A stretch of DNA of 64,000 nt from Stenopsyche tienmushanensis. Its lineage: Eukaryota > Arthropoda > Insecta > Trichoptera > Stenopsychidae. Position numbers and translations under genes: made by a program. Under the pieces are notes generated by a model. That model ran no database searches. It had not been told where the DNA came from and saw only the letters and a program-made list of their open reading frames with translations. The stretch spans positions 310,001-374,000 of the forward strand of contig WACJ01000130.1 in NCBI GenBank assembly GCA_008973525.1, in the 5' to 3' direction. Numbering within the stretch: position 1 is the stretch's first letter; the number at the start of each line of letters is the position of its first letter. This document shows positions 49,036 to 61,590 of this stretch, one piece after another.

Positions 49036-51323
49036 CATAATATATAATACTTATATAAACTATCTTCGATCTTATTTTGTAACATAAACCCTAATTTTGT
49101 ATGAATTTCAAACCTCGTATAAGATTCATCTCTCCAATTATGATGAGAGCTATACAATATATTAACAATAAAACAGAAGCATAATTTGAAATATTGATCT
49201 TATCGAAAGCCATATGAATAATCGTCAAACAAAGAATAAAAAAATAAGCGATTATTACATAAAAATTCTTAATGGAAAAATAGAAGATATAACAAGCACA
49301 TTTGATATTTTTCGTTTGGAATATATTTTGCTCTCAATAAAAAAAACTTGTTGCTTATTCATAACAATAGCAAATTCCATATCACACCCAAACACATTGC
49401 CGAATCTGTTCTGGACAATTCTCAGATGTCTTCCCTATAGAACGACTTTGCTAATTTATGACTATCATTTGTTAGGACTACTCAAAGAAGCATTAGAATG
49501 AGACAATATACGTGTATCAAATGACGTAGAAGTGAAAGAATTCTTGAGTAATTTTCATCATACCCGCCTCACTATCTTATATCTCATTAAGGTAATCGCA
49601 TTCACATTTGATGGATCCTTTATCAAAATGCTTATTTCTATAACAATACCATTGATCATAATTCTATCGCATAAGACCAATATTTTTGTTCTCCAGCCAA
49701 ACGATTTTATTATTACATTTCGCAGTACAAAACAAAGCAGTTTGTTTACACGAGCGGAGTAAAAAATGGAGCAGATCTGTATTGTATTGTCCTCAAAATG
49801 CTTTTCTAAATTTACTGAAAACAATATTTTACGGAAAATATATATTTCAGACTAAAAATCTGCTTAATATTTTCATCATATTATTTGGTTGGAAAATTCA
49901 TAATTTTAGACAGAAGGTAATCTAATATGTGAATATGAGTGATTGAGCATAAGTAAACAGGGTGTTTGGCATATGAATCGACAATTTTTTTGAGATTAAA
50001 GAAGTCTTTTGCTACGTTTCATATATAGGCCCTATGTCTTAAATGTCAGGGTTGTCGAAGTAGAATTTTTTTCAACATTTTAAAAAATCACCCAAAATTT
50101 CACAATTAAATCGTCATAAATTTTTAATATGCGACCGTAATAGTACGAAATAATTGTTTTGGTATTTTACAATATATTTTTGATCTAAATAAATAATAAT
50201 TTTATGCACCATTTATAAATTATATCTAAACAATATTATATCATAGCCCGTCTTTAATATCCCAAACGTCTAATGTGTACACCCCAAAAATATATTTTAA
50301 GGACATTGTTAAAATAACATAAATTGGAAAAGATACGTATTTTCGTAAAATTTTAATATTTACTCTATTACAGGAATAAGGTCGCTTAATATCGATGAAG
50401 GCTTACAATGGAAGCTAATAGAGGAGAAACATTTTTTGGGTTGCTTCCGAAAAATATTTTTCCTTATATTCCCGTCTCGGCCGTAATTAAAAAAAACGAT
50501 ATTTTCTTTCATATAATAAAAAGCACGCCTCCGCAAATCCGATTTGACCCCTCCTACGAATCTATCGACAATCAAAGTATTTGGTTTCGCAATCAATTCC
50601 CGTGACTGCCGATCATTATATCAATAGGCTTAATCAAAAATAATTGGCCAGCAAATGTATGAAATAATAATAAAATAATGGAAATGCCCTCCTTTGTAGA
50701 AAGGCTCATCCATGAAAACAGTTTGAAAGTATAATAGGTAATAACAAAAGGATCGCCCGTAATTGCTTGGTAAGCTCTCCTCGCAGAAATCTCCTCTCTG
50801 CTGGGACTACAACTATCCTTTCAAATAAAATACTGCGAGCCCTCATGCTCATAAGATAATCCATTAGACGGAGTACTATGCAAACAATGAATTGCACAAA
50901 CGCCCCTTCCGGCTCCATTTTTATATTTTCCATATAACACTTGGACGTTAATTAAATCCATTGTCTCCATATTTTTAAGCCTTATCTTCATTTTACACAC
51001 CTCAAAACGGACACTTTTAATCATCGGTATTAAATTTTATCTTTAGAAATATAATGCATAAAAGAGTAAACGAACAACACAGTGCTCTCAGTAAGCATCA
51101 CGATGACATCGCTCTAATAATACAAAAAGCACTCCAAATCGGTTACATTCAAGCTAAGATATTATTTTGCCCACCCATCTATTCAATAATCAAGTCGCTT
51201 CATGTTTTTCTTTCTACGATTTCATGATAGTCTTCGATTGTATTCTTTTGAATCGCTTTGCCACATAATCTGCTTTAATGGGTCATCTCACTTTATCACG
51301 TCAAAAAAATCGTTTTTCTTTCT
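49033..51323. other. AT-rich, no gene recognised
   Basis: Several overlapping frames of 65-95 codons on both strands; none with a recognisable motif. Confidence 0.55.
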
Positions 51324-51883
51324 TTAACCCTTTTAGTGCCGGGCTAAATAGAGGTGCCTATGCGAGAAAAACCAGCCGAATTTTACAGTTTTACAAGGAT
51401 TCGGAAAAATGTTTATAAAAACCAAACGAGGAACAATATTTACATGATTCAAAAAACCATATATTGTGGATGAAATACAGAACAAAATAATGACACTAGT
51501 TTTTTTGTATTCAATTAAAATTTTAGAAAAAACAAAAGTATAAATGTTTATAAATAAAGTAAAAGTTGAGTTCTCTTATACAAAACATATTTGCATATAC
51601 AAACAGTCATCTTTCCATCATAATTTTATATGGGCCAATTATTATGAAGTATATACTTTGCATTTCCAATGCATTTTGTACCAAAATAAACAAAACTACA
51701 TAACAAAAATAAAACATAACTCGAAGGTACATGGTAGGCGCCGGGCGGATTATCTCTTTCGACATATGTAATTGGTATAGGTAATATAACATTGCTGAAA
51801 CAAAATTATGTTGTTATAAATATTTATATTTATATATTGTAAATGTGTAAAATTTTGTTGTAAAACTCACACAAATAATTTAT

Positions 51884-52051
51884 TTAGCATTCGTGGCTGC
51901 TAATGCACACTCCATGCAATCCTTTGTTGCACTTATTACAAATTATGCGTGATTTTCTTTTTGGACCACCATCCTTTCTGCTGCACACCACGCAAACTCT
52001 TTCCAAATTTCCTGGAAGTTTCCATACGCCTATACGTGGCACATTTGTTGA
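51884..52051 (-). pseudogene. piggyBac transposase C-terminal cysteine-rich domain
   Basis: The minus-strand frame reads PRIGVWKLPGNLERVC followed by a C-x2-C pair (VCVVC), ICNKCNKGLHGVC and a final SSHEC, then TAA at 51884-51886. The spacing of cysteines and histidines is that of the zinc-binding tail that piggyBac transposases use to bind their TIRs. Position fits: it sits at the 3' end of the gene, inside an element whose TIRs are intact. The catalytic region, which should lie towards the right TIR, is missing, leaving about 250 bp of non-coding end sequence. The element can only be moved by an enzyme from another copy. Confidence 0.82.
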
Positions 52052-52233
52052 ACTTTTATGTTAGATTTCGGTACCTCCAAGCGATAGGAAAATGTTGTCG
52101 TCAAAGAAATAAAACGAAAAACTATTTATTTTAATTCTCTCGTAATGAAATTAGATAATTTATAACGTATTCTAAATTTATTTTGAGATAGAGTTCTCTC
52201 GCAATGCAAATAGTAAAGCGCTACAAGGCGCGG

Positions 52234-52289
52234 GCCGATATATCGGCTCTGGCACTTCTCGCCAGTGCAACAAGAGCCGATATATCGGC
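52234..52289. repeat. paired 14-bp palindromes forming a subterminal stem-loop in the piggyBac element
   Basis: GCCGATATATCGGC is self-complementary and occurs twice 28 bp apart. Extended by CTC and GAG, the two copies form the arms of a 16-bp inverted repeat with a 24-bp loop. The last base is 17 bp from the end of the element. Confidence 0.85.
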
Positions 52290-52310
52290 CTCCGGCACTC
52301 AAAGGGTTAA

Positions 52311-54684
52311 GTTCAAAATATTTGTTAATTTTTTGTTATAAGAATTTTAAGAAGAAGAGTTTTAATTCTAAATAAATTGTAAGAATGTTGTTTTTACATA
52401 AAAACAATTTAACATTTTCTTAATCGTGTGCTATAAAATGACGTGAACAAGTTTTTTAACTAAAACTTAGATAATTCTATTTGTAATACATTTTTTAAAG
52501 TTTAACAGGCAAGATATAAGATGGAGATGAGTTTATGATGAAAGTATCGTTGTGCAAAATTATGTTCATGGAGAGAATGAAATATCTGGGACAGAGGACT
52601 TTATCCAGTGAAAGATCTTAAAAGGTAACTATACAAAATCTTTCGTGTATCCTAATCAATATAAAATTACACGAAGAATATAAATAACTACACAATAATT
52701 GGATTTTAAACCATTTTATTACGTATCTTACTACTTCCAGCTTTCATTAGAATACGTTTCAAATTTGGATTTATAAAGGGTACATCTTTTAAGATAGAGC
52801 TGTATTTAACATTTAGATTTGTTATTAGTCAGTTTATTTCATTTTTTATATTAAAAGTCGATATAATATATAAGGGTCGCCTGAGGCTATAAAGTCACTC
52901 TATCTCAACCCTTAATTTATTATAATGGCGTACTTAAGGCGGAAGAAAAAATCAAAATTGCAGATCAGTAAAAATGAAACAATGTAAATATAATACAATA
53001 CTTGAAATTCTATTTTTTTGTACGAAGGAAAAACATATATTTGATGAGCCCTTATTTTAATAAAATGAATATAAATATAGGAATAATAGATTAAGATTTT
53101 ATATGATGCTTTTTTCTTCCATCGAAAAATATTTAAATTATTCTACTTTCGCTATGAACAACCCTCTGGTGAAGTATTTGGCATGTGAGTTGTATTTCAT
53201 AATGTTATGTGTGTATTTAATACATTTTTAGAGGATGGTTTTACAAGAATAAGGACAAAAATCGACCAAATCCTGTTTGTATTAGCTGACAGGGTAGCTA
53301 ATGGCGTCTTGCAAATATACTTATCTGCTCTTGTCAGAGAGATGAATGTGATGTTTCAGGTCAGGCTTATAAGATTAATGTTCTGATTTATGAACGAAAT
53401 CGGATTTCTGTACCTGAAGTGAGTGACATTAGTTTCCGACGTGCCATCTTCTATTTGATATTCATTTTATGATGCTCAACATCGGAGGGCTCCTCAATTT
53501 ACCGACTTCAACAAACAAATACGACAAAATTATTTTCGAGACAGCATTTTCATTGTCGAACGAAATTTCAGACAGCTTAGAACCTGCGAATGGCACCTAA
53601 TTGAACAGTCGATAGACTCGAGCCGTTCCATGTTTGGATAAAAGACAGCTGTTGTGTGTTTGTCGAAGAAAATCTAATAAAATATTTTAATAACGCACGC
53701 AGGCGTGTGATGAACAATAATTTAAGTCTTTCAAGTGACTTAATTGTTCCGTGTTTTATTAAAGCATAATTACTTCGTATGCTTTTCGAACGATTCAAGC
53801 CCTTTGAATGTCAACTTCATATGTAATATTTAGCGACATGTTCAATTTGAAATTACGTGATTTTTTTAATAGAAATATCAAAGTCCTCTGATATATGCCA
53901 CCCATAACAACCACACAAAAATAAATACTATTTTGTATAAGGTATTGTATGTACATTTGCAAATATAAAAAATTGAGAGAGTAGCTGATTCTAGAGGATT
54001 TTCAGATCAATAGTATGGATTATTAAGGCAATTGTATTTATTTGGGAGTCAATTGATCAACAATAGAAGTAGTAAATGAATAGATAATATAGTGATCATA
54101 AAATTAGAGAATTAAGGATTAAGGAATACATAAAAACTATCAGTTTTTAAAAAAATAATATTGACCATATCAAATGAAAATTTCCAATGTTCTTGATCTT
54201 GAAGACATTAAAAAATGACTTTAGAACTGGAACTGGATCTGAAGGCAGTTTCTGTTTTTTTTTAATCTATCTAATACAAAATAAATAAATATTTCTAGGA
54301 ATTGTATTCCTTATGACAAAAAATACGACACTCTAGAACCCTTGAAATCTGAACATGTACAATTTGAATCGCACAGCGAAAGAAATGAGCAAAGAAGAAA
54401 CACGGGAAAAATGCGTCAACAAGCTAAGGTTTGGAATATATATTTTTTTATTTTTGAAATTAATTAGGTATTTTAATAATACAATTTCATCTATTTACAA
54501 AGTTGGAATAATTGAAATTATTCTTAAAGCAAAAATTAGAGTAAGAAACGTACTCGTGTATTAAAAGGAAATATTAAATTCATCGATGTTAAAACAAGTT
54601 CAATATTTTATATCGTTGTTGATGCTAATAAAAAAATATATATTAATAAAATACAAGATTTTGTATGTAATATTATTTCAAACA
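52311..54684. other. no gene recognised
   Basis: The stretch 53229-53400 is open on the plus strand without an ATG (about 50 codons, EDGFTRIRTKIDQILFVLAD at its start) after an acceptor-like TTTTTAG. It could be an exon or an unknown repeat. Rest is AT-rich. Confidence 0.45.
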
Positions 54685-54745
54685 CAATAGACTCTTGATT
54701 ATCCGGGCTAATTCTGGGGAGGAAGAACACGGACAATCCAAATCA
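54685..54745 (+). mobile_element. isolated Tigger/pogo-like left terminus
   Basis: CAATAGACTCTTGATTATCC resembles the TIR of the other Tigger copies, and the following bases (GGGCTAATTCTGGGGAGGAA, then ACGGACAATCC) resemble their subterminal layout. No partner end and no transposase were found nearby. It is probably a decayed solo end. Confidence 0.5.
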
Positions 54746-55892
54746 TTAAATTTCTACTTGGTTTCAAATATAATATCATATTTACGATACAAATTTTTGT
54801 TCCATATTTTTAATGCTCATCATTTATTAAGAAAAATGCTCATTAATTTTGAGAAACGATATCTGCATCATCAATGCATTCAAAATCTTAAACATGTTTA
54901 AATAAAAATATAGAATAATATATTTTACTATTATGAGGTGTTATCATCCAAATATTAGCTATGCTACCTTGGAACCATTTTATAAAAGTGAAATCTGCCA
55001 AATACGAAATTTGTATACATTTTTGGCAGGGATGTATTTATTTTTGTTTCTGATAGGGCAAATTTTGCATAATAAACGCTTAACAGGCGACGGAACACTG
55101 TCGCAGATTCATAAAGATTCTTCCCTGTGAGCTGAGGGGCTTGACTGTGACACAATTTAACACAGGAATAGACTGCTAAGGGAAAATTTGAATACGTACG
55201 GCTTCAAATAATAATAATTTAAATGTGAGTAAAAAATCCTTTGTGGAGTTGCTTTTAATGTATAATAGGAGGACTTTCTGTTCTGTACGCTATTTCATTA
55301 TGTATTGTGCGATGTAAAACGTCTGAGGAATTAAAACGTGGAACTTGTGACATGAACAGAAGTGGTCGCGCGAAAAAATGGACGGTGAATTTCGTTCCGG
55401 GAGAAATTTTAAAAGCATTACACGATAACAATTGTTCTAATGCCTTCGCAAAATTTTCAAAATGCATCATCCACAACACACTTTTAATCGTATGAATTTT
55501 AATTCAAATATGATAATAAAAATTATAACAATTTTCATAGCGTTACAGAATGAATGCATTCGTTAAGTCAGAGATGTATCATTGAACACTTGTAAGTGAT
55601 TCTGGATTGTACCTATGTTAGAACATGTGCTTTGCTTACAAGTCTTCGTTTTTCTTTCTTCTTGCTTTCGTATGTTATTGACGATTAATAATAAAAAATA
55701 ACGATATAAACATAATTAATGGTCACATTTTGAGAAATTTATAGATTATTAAAAACATTTTGCTAGATATAACAAATCGCTCATAGGTTCTTAGTATATA
55801 AATCGTTATAGAACTTCGGGAAAACAATAACAGTTGTTGTTGTTTTATCTACGTATTTTAAAAATGATATTGGGTAATATGAGGTTATATAA
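54746..55892. other. no gene recognised
   Basis: AT-rich with short frames. Could be the interior of the Tigger-like element whose end lies at 54685, but no transposase similarity was seen. Confidence 0.45.
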
Positions 55893-56112
55893 TACAGTAG
55901 AACCTCGATTATCTGGACTAATTGGATCCGGATAACGATAATCCGGATAATCGAAAGTAATCATAATTGACAGGGAAAATATGAATAACTTTTATTTTTC
56001 TAGATTTACATATAATATACATATAATGTTTTTAGATTTTGACGATCGATAGATTTTGGCTTTAGGCTCTTCTCTCTTCTGCCAAATCGCGAATACTAGA
56101 ATAAGATTTATA

Positions 56113-56382
56113 TTAGGTTGTGCCATAAGTTTTTTTCGCAAATGAACACAGATCTAATCATAGCCATTTTGAATGATGAAGAAATAATTAAAGAAACATC
56201 TGTCTTGGAAGAACAAGGTCAAGAAGACGAATCGATATTGGTCCTACACATTCTGAAGCTTTTCAGTGTTTAGATGTCACCATGAAATGGCTTGAGAACC
56301 TAATTTAATGAGACAATAATTGAGAATTATTGTTTATTTTTTTCTTAATATGAAAACGAAAGAAGCTTATGGAACACCCTAA
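56113..56382. mobile_element. mariner-type MITE nested in Tigger copy 2
   Basis: The ends TTAGGTTGTGCCATAAGTTT and, reverse-complemented, TTAGGGTGTTCCATAAGCTT are mariner-type TIRs, with TA on each side (56111-56112 and 56383-56384). It has no transposase of its own. Half of its 270 bp (56166-56300) is a copy of the host Tigger transposase gene in the opposite orientation. Confidence 0.85.
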
Positions 56383-56544
56383 TAGATTGTCCTGAACTAC
56401 ACTCTTCTTGGTTCTCAAGCCATTTCATGGTGACATCTAAACACTGAAAAGCTTCAGAATGTGTAGGATTAATATCGATTCGTCTTCTTGACCTTGTTCT
56501 TCCAAGACAGATATTTCTTTAATTATTTCTTCATCATTCAAAAT
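56166..56544. repeat. 135-bp inverted repeat: MITE-carried Tigger segment and its parent
   Basis: Arm 56166-56300 lies within the MITE and arm 56410-56544 lies in the host Tigger; each is 135 bp. By eye three bases differ (one C/T and an adjacent GG/AA pair). The arms encode the acidic C-terminal region of the transposase. A transcript across them could fold into a long hairpin with a roughly 109-base loop. Confidence 0.9.
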
Positions 56545-56978
56545 TTGAAGTCCAGGATCGTTTGCATCGCAATTTAACCACCCAGCTACATCTTTTTCAT
56601 CGCATTCAGCACATATAGAAATTGGTGCTATTACTTTCGCAATGTCTCCTATATCAGGTTCTGATTGCTGCGATGTAGCAACAATTTATTTTTTTGTGAA
56701 AGCTGATGACTGTTTTTTCATTATTTTCGTCTGTCAGCAATAATCATCGAAGCATTTGATTTCTATGTAAAGAAGACTTTTGATATTTTTAAAGCATCTG
56801 GGGTTCTTTGATTTCCAATCTCATAGTATATCTGGGTTAAAATCAACATGTGTTTATAATTTTAAAGATCTTTTTATATGATTTTATTGCATTTCATTAA
56901 GAAATTATATATTTTATTTTGAATGATCCGGATAATCGAGGTTCTACTGTATTTAGCTCGAAAGTCACGCTATCTTCA

Positions 56979-57105
56979 ATATCGAGCGAATGATGTGAAT
57001 ATATGATATGGACAAAATTGATGCAAACACCTCTACATAGTAGATATCGAAGATGCCCTAGTTCTGCAACGGATTGCTTGTGGCTGCACTATGATAATGA
57101 TGATG
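56979..57105 (+). mobile_element. LINE/SINE 3' end with (GAT)n-like tail
   Basis: This is the second copy of the repeat seen at 5902-6030: same start (ATATCGAGCGAATGA), same TAGTTCTG and GTGGCTGCACTATGATAATGATGATG ending split over two blocks. It may begin up to 27 bp earlier, directly at the right TA of Tigger copy 2. It is too short to encode anything. Assignment to an RTE-type family rests on the tail only. Confidence 0.7.
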
Positions 57106-60100
57106 TTTATTAAATTTCAATATCTAATCGTATAATTTGTTCGAAAATACTCTGGACGACTATGTTGGATAAAACGGTGTTAAAATAAGTCATTTGCTAT
57201 GAAACGCGAAATAAATCACTTCTGCAATATCACTGCACTTTACTATCAATATATCCGATTATATATTGCAAAACTTTCAAATGATGGGCTATACAATATC
57301 AATCTTACTTAAACAAAGATTATTCTAATTTAGCTAGTTTTTCATGGTTAAGTCATTTTAAGTAGAAATAATTAAAAACCATCATATAATTACTTGCTAT
57401 CAATCGACTTAACGGATACGAAAATGAAATATGAAAAATAGGATAATTTATTTAGCATGAAGTCATTTTGCCCGCCCCCGACTATCCAGTAATTTTTTCC
57501 CGCATTTCACATTCAAAGCTTAAAACGAAAAAAACATATTTAACTATTATAGTTATCAAAGACGTTATAAAAATGTTCGACATTTTCAAAGGTACGATCA
57601 TAAATATTTTAGGTGATTTCACGAAATTTAAACGCGTTCTTTCCAACTACCGCCCAATAAACTCATAATCTTTTTATCGACGATTAAACCATAAAACTTT
57701 GTACATACCTGTCTTATGAGTTTCTCACATTTTATGCCAAGATCGTAAAAGAATTAAACGACTGAATGTGAGCAGGTGATTTTCATCGCTGCCAACGACG
57801 TACACTTTTATATCCATATTTATAAAATCACCCTCAAGTACACGGTTGAAAGCTCATGCATGTATAAACTACCCCCGGACGGAAGCAGACCGTCTGAACA
57901 TTGTTGAATATTCAACCGAATTACCAACTCAAGTAAAAATTAAGTTCCTAAATGAGTTAACACGTTGGGTTACAAAATGTTCATTCGGAGGACGATATAA
58001 TAGATTTTCCGGAATATGACTGACAAATTCCTGGCAGATTATTCAGATTTCAGCACTCCATGCAAACACAGTGAATTTATGAATGTAATTAAGGCTTTAT
58101 TAGAGTTGCTGAAGCGTATCTCGAAATGCAATAAATACATAGCTTTAAACGCATTGTTATATGACATGTTCAATGGAATGTAAACTCATGAAATTGCATT
58201 TCAATCAGCGGTATGTTTAATAACATCTAATATTATACATAAAAATACTATTTAGAAATATTCGTTTTATCTTATGTTAAAAGTGCTTTGTATCTTAGAA
58301 TACTGTTAAAGCTAAGCCGAGAAAAATCTTTAAAAACTTTAACAAGCTTATTTTAGACGAAAGCTCTTCAACTTCAGGAAGAACAAGCATACTTCACATA
58401 ACAAAGTCAAAGTTGCCTTTAAAAACACACGTTCAAATTTATAATATCGAATTGTGGTTTGAAATTAGAAAGAAGTATAAGTATTTCTTTAATAATAAAT
58501 ATTATAATATTTATTTAGCAAAGTGTATACCATTCAAACTAGTCATTGTCATTTTTATTAAGTCTACTCTTGCTTATTTATAGAGGGGTTCAATAAGATA
58601 ATCATTAGATTCAATGCCATTATCTAGATCAAATGTGACTTTATTAAACAACAATGTTTATAAAAATTAAATATTTTCAAGAATTGTCTGAAAATTTGCA
58701 AATTGATAAAGCTATATCGTTTTAAATTGATAGTTTTTAGTCTGGTAGACTTAGTACAGGGCTTATTAATTTTCAGCTATCTTTTGAGACAAATACACTG
58801 CAAAAATAGTTATGTGAGATGTAAACTTACATACCAGAGTTTATCAACACGATTGTATGCTTCAGTTGATACGCCTGACCCTAAGATGCGATGGTGCGTA
58901 AATAATCCACTTTTTTAAGGCCACAAGTTTTGATAAAATCACAGATCAAACATATGTGTTCTTAAATAAATAATAATATTTAATGATGTATAACTAACAT
59001 ATATAAAATATAATGATTTAACATATGAAGAATGAGATTTTCTTTGATCCATTTTGCAGTATATAATGATGGTAAATCAATAAAAATGTTATTAATTTAA
59101 TATCTAAAGTTATGACTGTAGTTAACATAATTCTGACGGTGTACTGGAAAGACCCCCTGAAGATTTCCATCTTTGATGGTAGTCGAATCTTATGTATAAA
59201 TCTTTCTGAGAGATATCGAAATAAAAATTAATATTCATGATACTCTCTCGGAGGTGAAGTGGCTACTCCCCGTTTGCACTGATCCAGTACAATGGAGGGT
59301 GGTTATCATAAATTTAAGCACAAGCAACATTGAATGCTTGATAGGGGTTTGCGACGGTAATTCACAGACTCTGTGCTTAATTTCACCAAATCGGGACATT
59401 TATAAAATAGATAAGAAGTTTTGAGTGATAGCTGTGGGTAGATAATTAGGCCAATTAATCAAGTCTTCTGCTCTACCGCTGGTGCTAAATGGAACCTCGT
59501 AAATATGGCATATGAGACCAATTTAACAGGCAACAGATATAAATTCCACATTGTCATGAAAATTACAAATAACACTTCGAATGTAAGTTTTGATCGAATT
59601 TCATCTATATTATTTTTACATTTATTGACACAAGATGGGCAGTATATTATACGATCCATGGTATTTTTTTTAAATATCGGTTATGCTGATTACAAGCCAA
59701 TCTTTAGTAAGAATAAAGACATTCTTTAAATATTCTTTGATAATATATATCAGAAAAATCAAGATTTTATTAGTATTCATGGTCATTAGCAAACTTAAAA
59801 TTAAAAAAAGAGATTCACTAAAAATATGGAACTAAAAAAATACAGATGTTTCACGTTTATAACGAGCAGATTTATTTTATAAATCATTTTTTTTGTGCAT
59901 GATAATAGATATCAAATTTACTTTCTGATAAAAAAGATTATATTGAATCCGAAGTAAAATGGAATTCTTAGCTGAAATGAATTTGAATCGGATGAATACG
60001 AATTTCGCACGATATAAAACAAGTAAAAAGCTCGGATTAGAATGATTTATCTACTTTTTAGTATATCATGGAATGAAATCAAATGGGCTTTATCTATAAT

Positions 60101-61525
60101 GTATAGAAATTGGATTTAATTATTTGAAAACTTCGATACATTCAAGTTTTCGTACTCAAACGTCAATCACCTTTTTTGTATTATTTTTTTCAAAAAATAT
60201 AATACTATTCTTGTTGAGGTGATATTAAAGCGGTTGAAAATTTATAGGAATGTAAATTTTTTAATGCTTCCAAAATGATGGATGTCCATGTTTTTGCCAC
60301 CTTTTCGCACGTTTCCTCGAACGAATAGATAAACGTTTTTCGTTTTGAGGATAAAGGTCATTCTTTCAGGAGGCTCCTTTATATCGCCAAGGGAAATAAG
60401 AGCCGTTGAAAATCAAAGCCTTCATAAGAATAGGCCATTTGAATGTTTTTCTCGAAAGATGTTTTCGAGACGAAGACGCGAATATCTCGTATTTCTTTGT
60501 GATACATGCGTGCGTTTTTTTTTGTTGTATTCTAAGGTTTATGCTTTCACGGATTCGTTTTTCTTCGCGTTCTTATTTACGCGAGGGAGCTCTGAAGAAC
60601 GGTAATCGATGGTTTGAGGATATTTCTGGAAGTGCTGGAGGAAAACGTTTGTTCGGATTAAAAAATCTCGCAGACTTTCATTCACTCAAAGAATACTTCG
60701 CCTAAGTTATTCATCGCATGGAAAAATATTTTATGAGATTTCATACTGACACGCGGTCATCAATTGTTTAGGATACGGGAAGCTGCCTAAAGAAAATTGA
60801 ATATGGAATTTTCTGCGAGAGAATAAATGTAAAGGGATTTTCGTGTATTGTGAAAATGGAGAAATAAGTCTTTTAAACTTATATTTTCTTTGTGGAAACT
60901 TCGAAAAGTTTTCAATCGAATATTATATGCTGGGAATATTTTATTTCATCCTTCAAATCAAAAAAATATAGATTCTAATATAGGCATATTTATAATTCTT
61001 ATTTTCAAAAATATATAATCAAGGGTGATGTTGCAAGGTGCGCTACATAAAATAATGAGACCCGAGGGGGTGTTGGAAAATCACCAGCCTTACGTCCTGC
61101 AATCAAACTAATTATCAACTAGAAAATGTCGCCTGGGGTTATCATCTACCTTGGTAGATAAAATGTTCCGTGAATATCATCCCCCGAGTATACGTTGACG
61201 CAAATCTGCCCTAGAAATATTATAAGCTTTTAAAACATACCAAAATTGATTTCAAACATATATTTAATGGAAATATTTTGTTATAAATCTAAACTACGTA
61301 AGTAAATATATTTTTCGATTAATAATATGCATCTTTAATAAGATCATTTTCCGTTTCCGCAGCCCAAACTTCAATTTACCAGATCAACGTGATGCATCCA
61401 TAAAATATTTTTACTATACCTATGTTATTCCCACAAGTGTAAACAGTAAGTTGGAAAAGTTTTATCGTAACCGAATGAACGGTATAGCAGCGCATTAAAT
61501 ACGAACAAAGGTAAGGAAGGGAAGG
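57106..61525. other. no gene recognised
   Basis: AT-rich with GC-richer blocks at about 57840-57980, 59140-59400 and 60290-60710. Overlapping frames at 60345-60705 (86 and 99 codons) have no recognised motif. Confidence 0.5.
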
Positions 61526-61582
61526 ATAATTCTTGGAATTCCTGGCATAATTCCTGGAACAATTCCTAGAATTCCTGAGTGC
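61526..61582 (+). repeat. degenerate tandem repeat of AATTCCTGG-like units
   Basis: Five or so imperfect 10-13 bp units (AATTCTTGG, AATTCCTGGCAT, AATTCCTGGAAC, AATTCCTAG, AATTCCTGAG) follow each other immediately upstream of the Penelope fragment. No function inferred. Confidence 0.7.
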
Positions 61583-61590
61583 CTGATCCT

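Larger units (their letters stand above)
51328..52306. mobile_element. piggyBac-type transposon, internally deleted, TIRs and TTAA duplication intact
   Basis: The left end CCCTTTTAGTGCCGGG and right end (reverse complement CCCTTTGAGTGCCGGAGG) are TIRs starting with CCC. Both are flanked by TTAA (51324-51327 and 52307-52310), the piggyBac target. At 979 bp it is too short for a full transposase. The minus strand retains only the C-terminal cysteine-rich domain. Near the right end the 14-bp palindrome GCCGATATATCGGC occurs twice (52234-52247, 52276-52289) within a larger inverted repeat, a possible subterminal transposase-binding structure. Confidence 0.9.
56062..56800 (-). pseudogene. Tigger/pogo-like transposase remnant (copy 2), internally deleted and interrupted
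   Basis: From the 5' side on the minus strand: KNPRCFKNIKSL (Tigger central region), then an abrupt join, in a shifted frame, to sequence homologous to the LHRNQMLRR...ADENNE passage of copy 1. The DDE stretch between them is deleted. Further on, EEIIKEISVLEEQGQEDES and PTHSEAFQCLDVTMKWLENQ form the usual acidic C-terminal region. The frame is then interrupted at a TA by the MITE 56113-56382 and resumes in frame as SIRDLAEERRA with stop TAA at 56062-56064. Because the frame resumes exactly when the MITE and one TA are ignored, the interruption is a clean insertion. The protein is not functional. Confidence 0.85.
55895..56949. mobile_element. Tigger/pogo-like transposon copy 2, both TIRs and TA duplication present
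   Basis: The left end CAGTAGAACCTCGATTATCT and the right end, whose reverse complement is CAGTAGAACCTCGATTATCC, are near-identical TIRs. TA lies outside both (55893-55894 and 56950-56951), as expected for Tigger/pogo. The body holds a minus-strand transposase remnant with an internal deletion and a nested 270-bp mariner-type MITE. Without the MITE the element is about 783 bp, far shorter than an autonomous Tigger, so it is a deletion derivative that needed a transposase from elsewhere. Confidence 0.92.
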
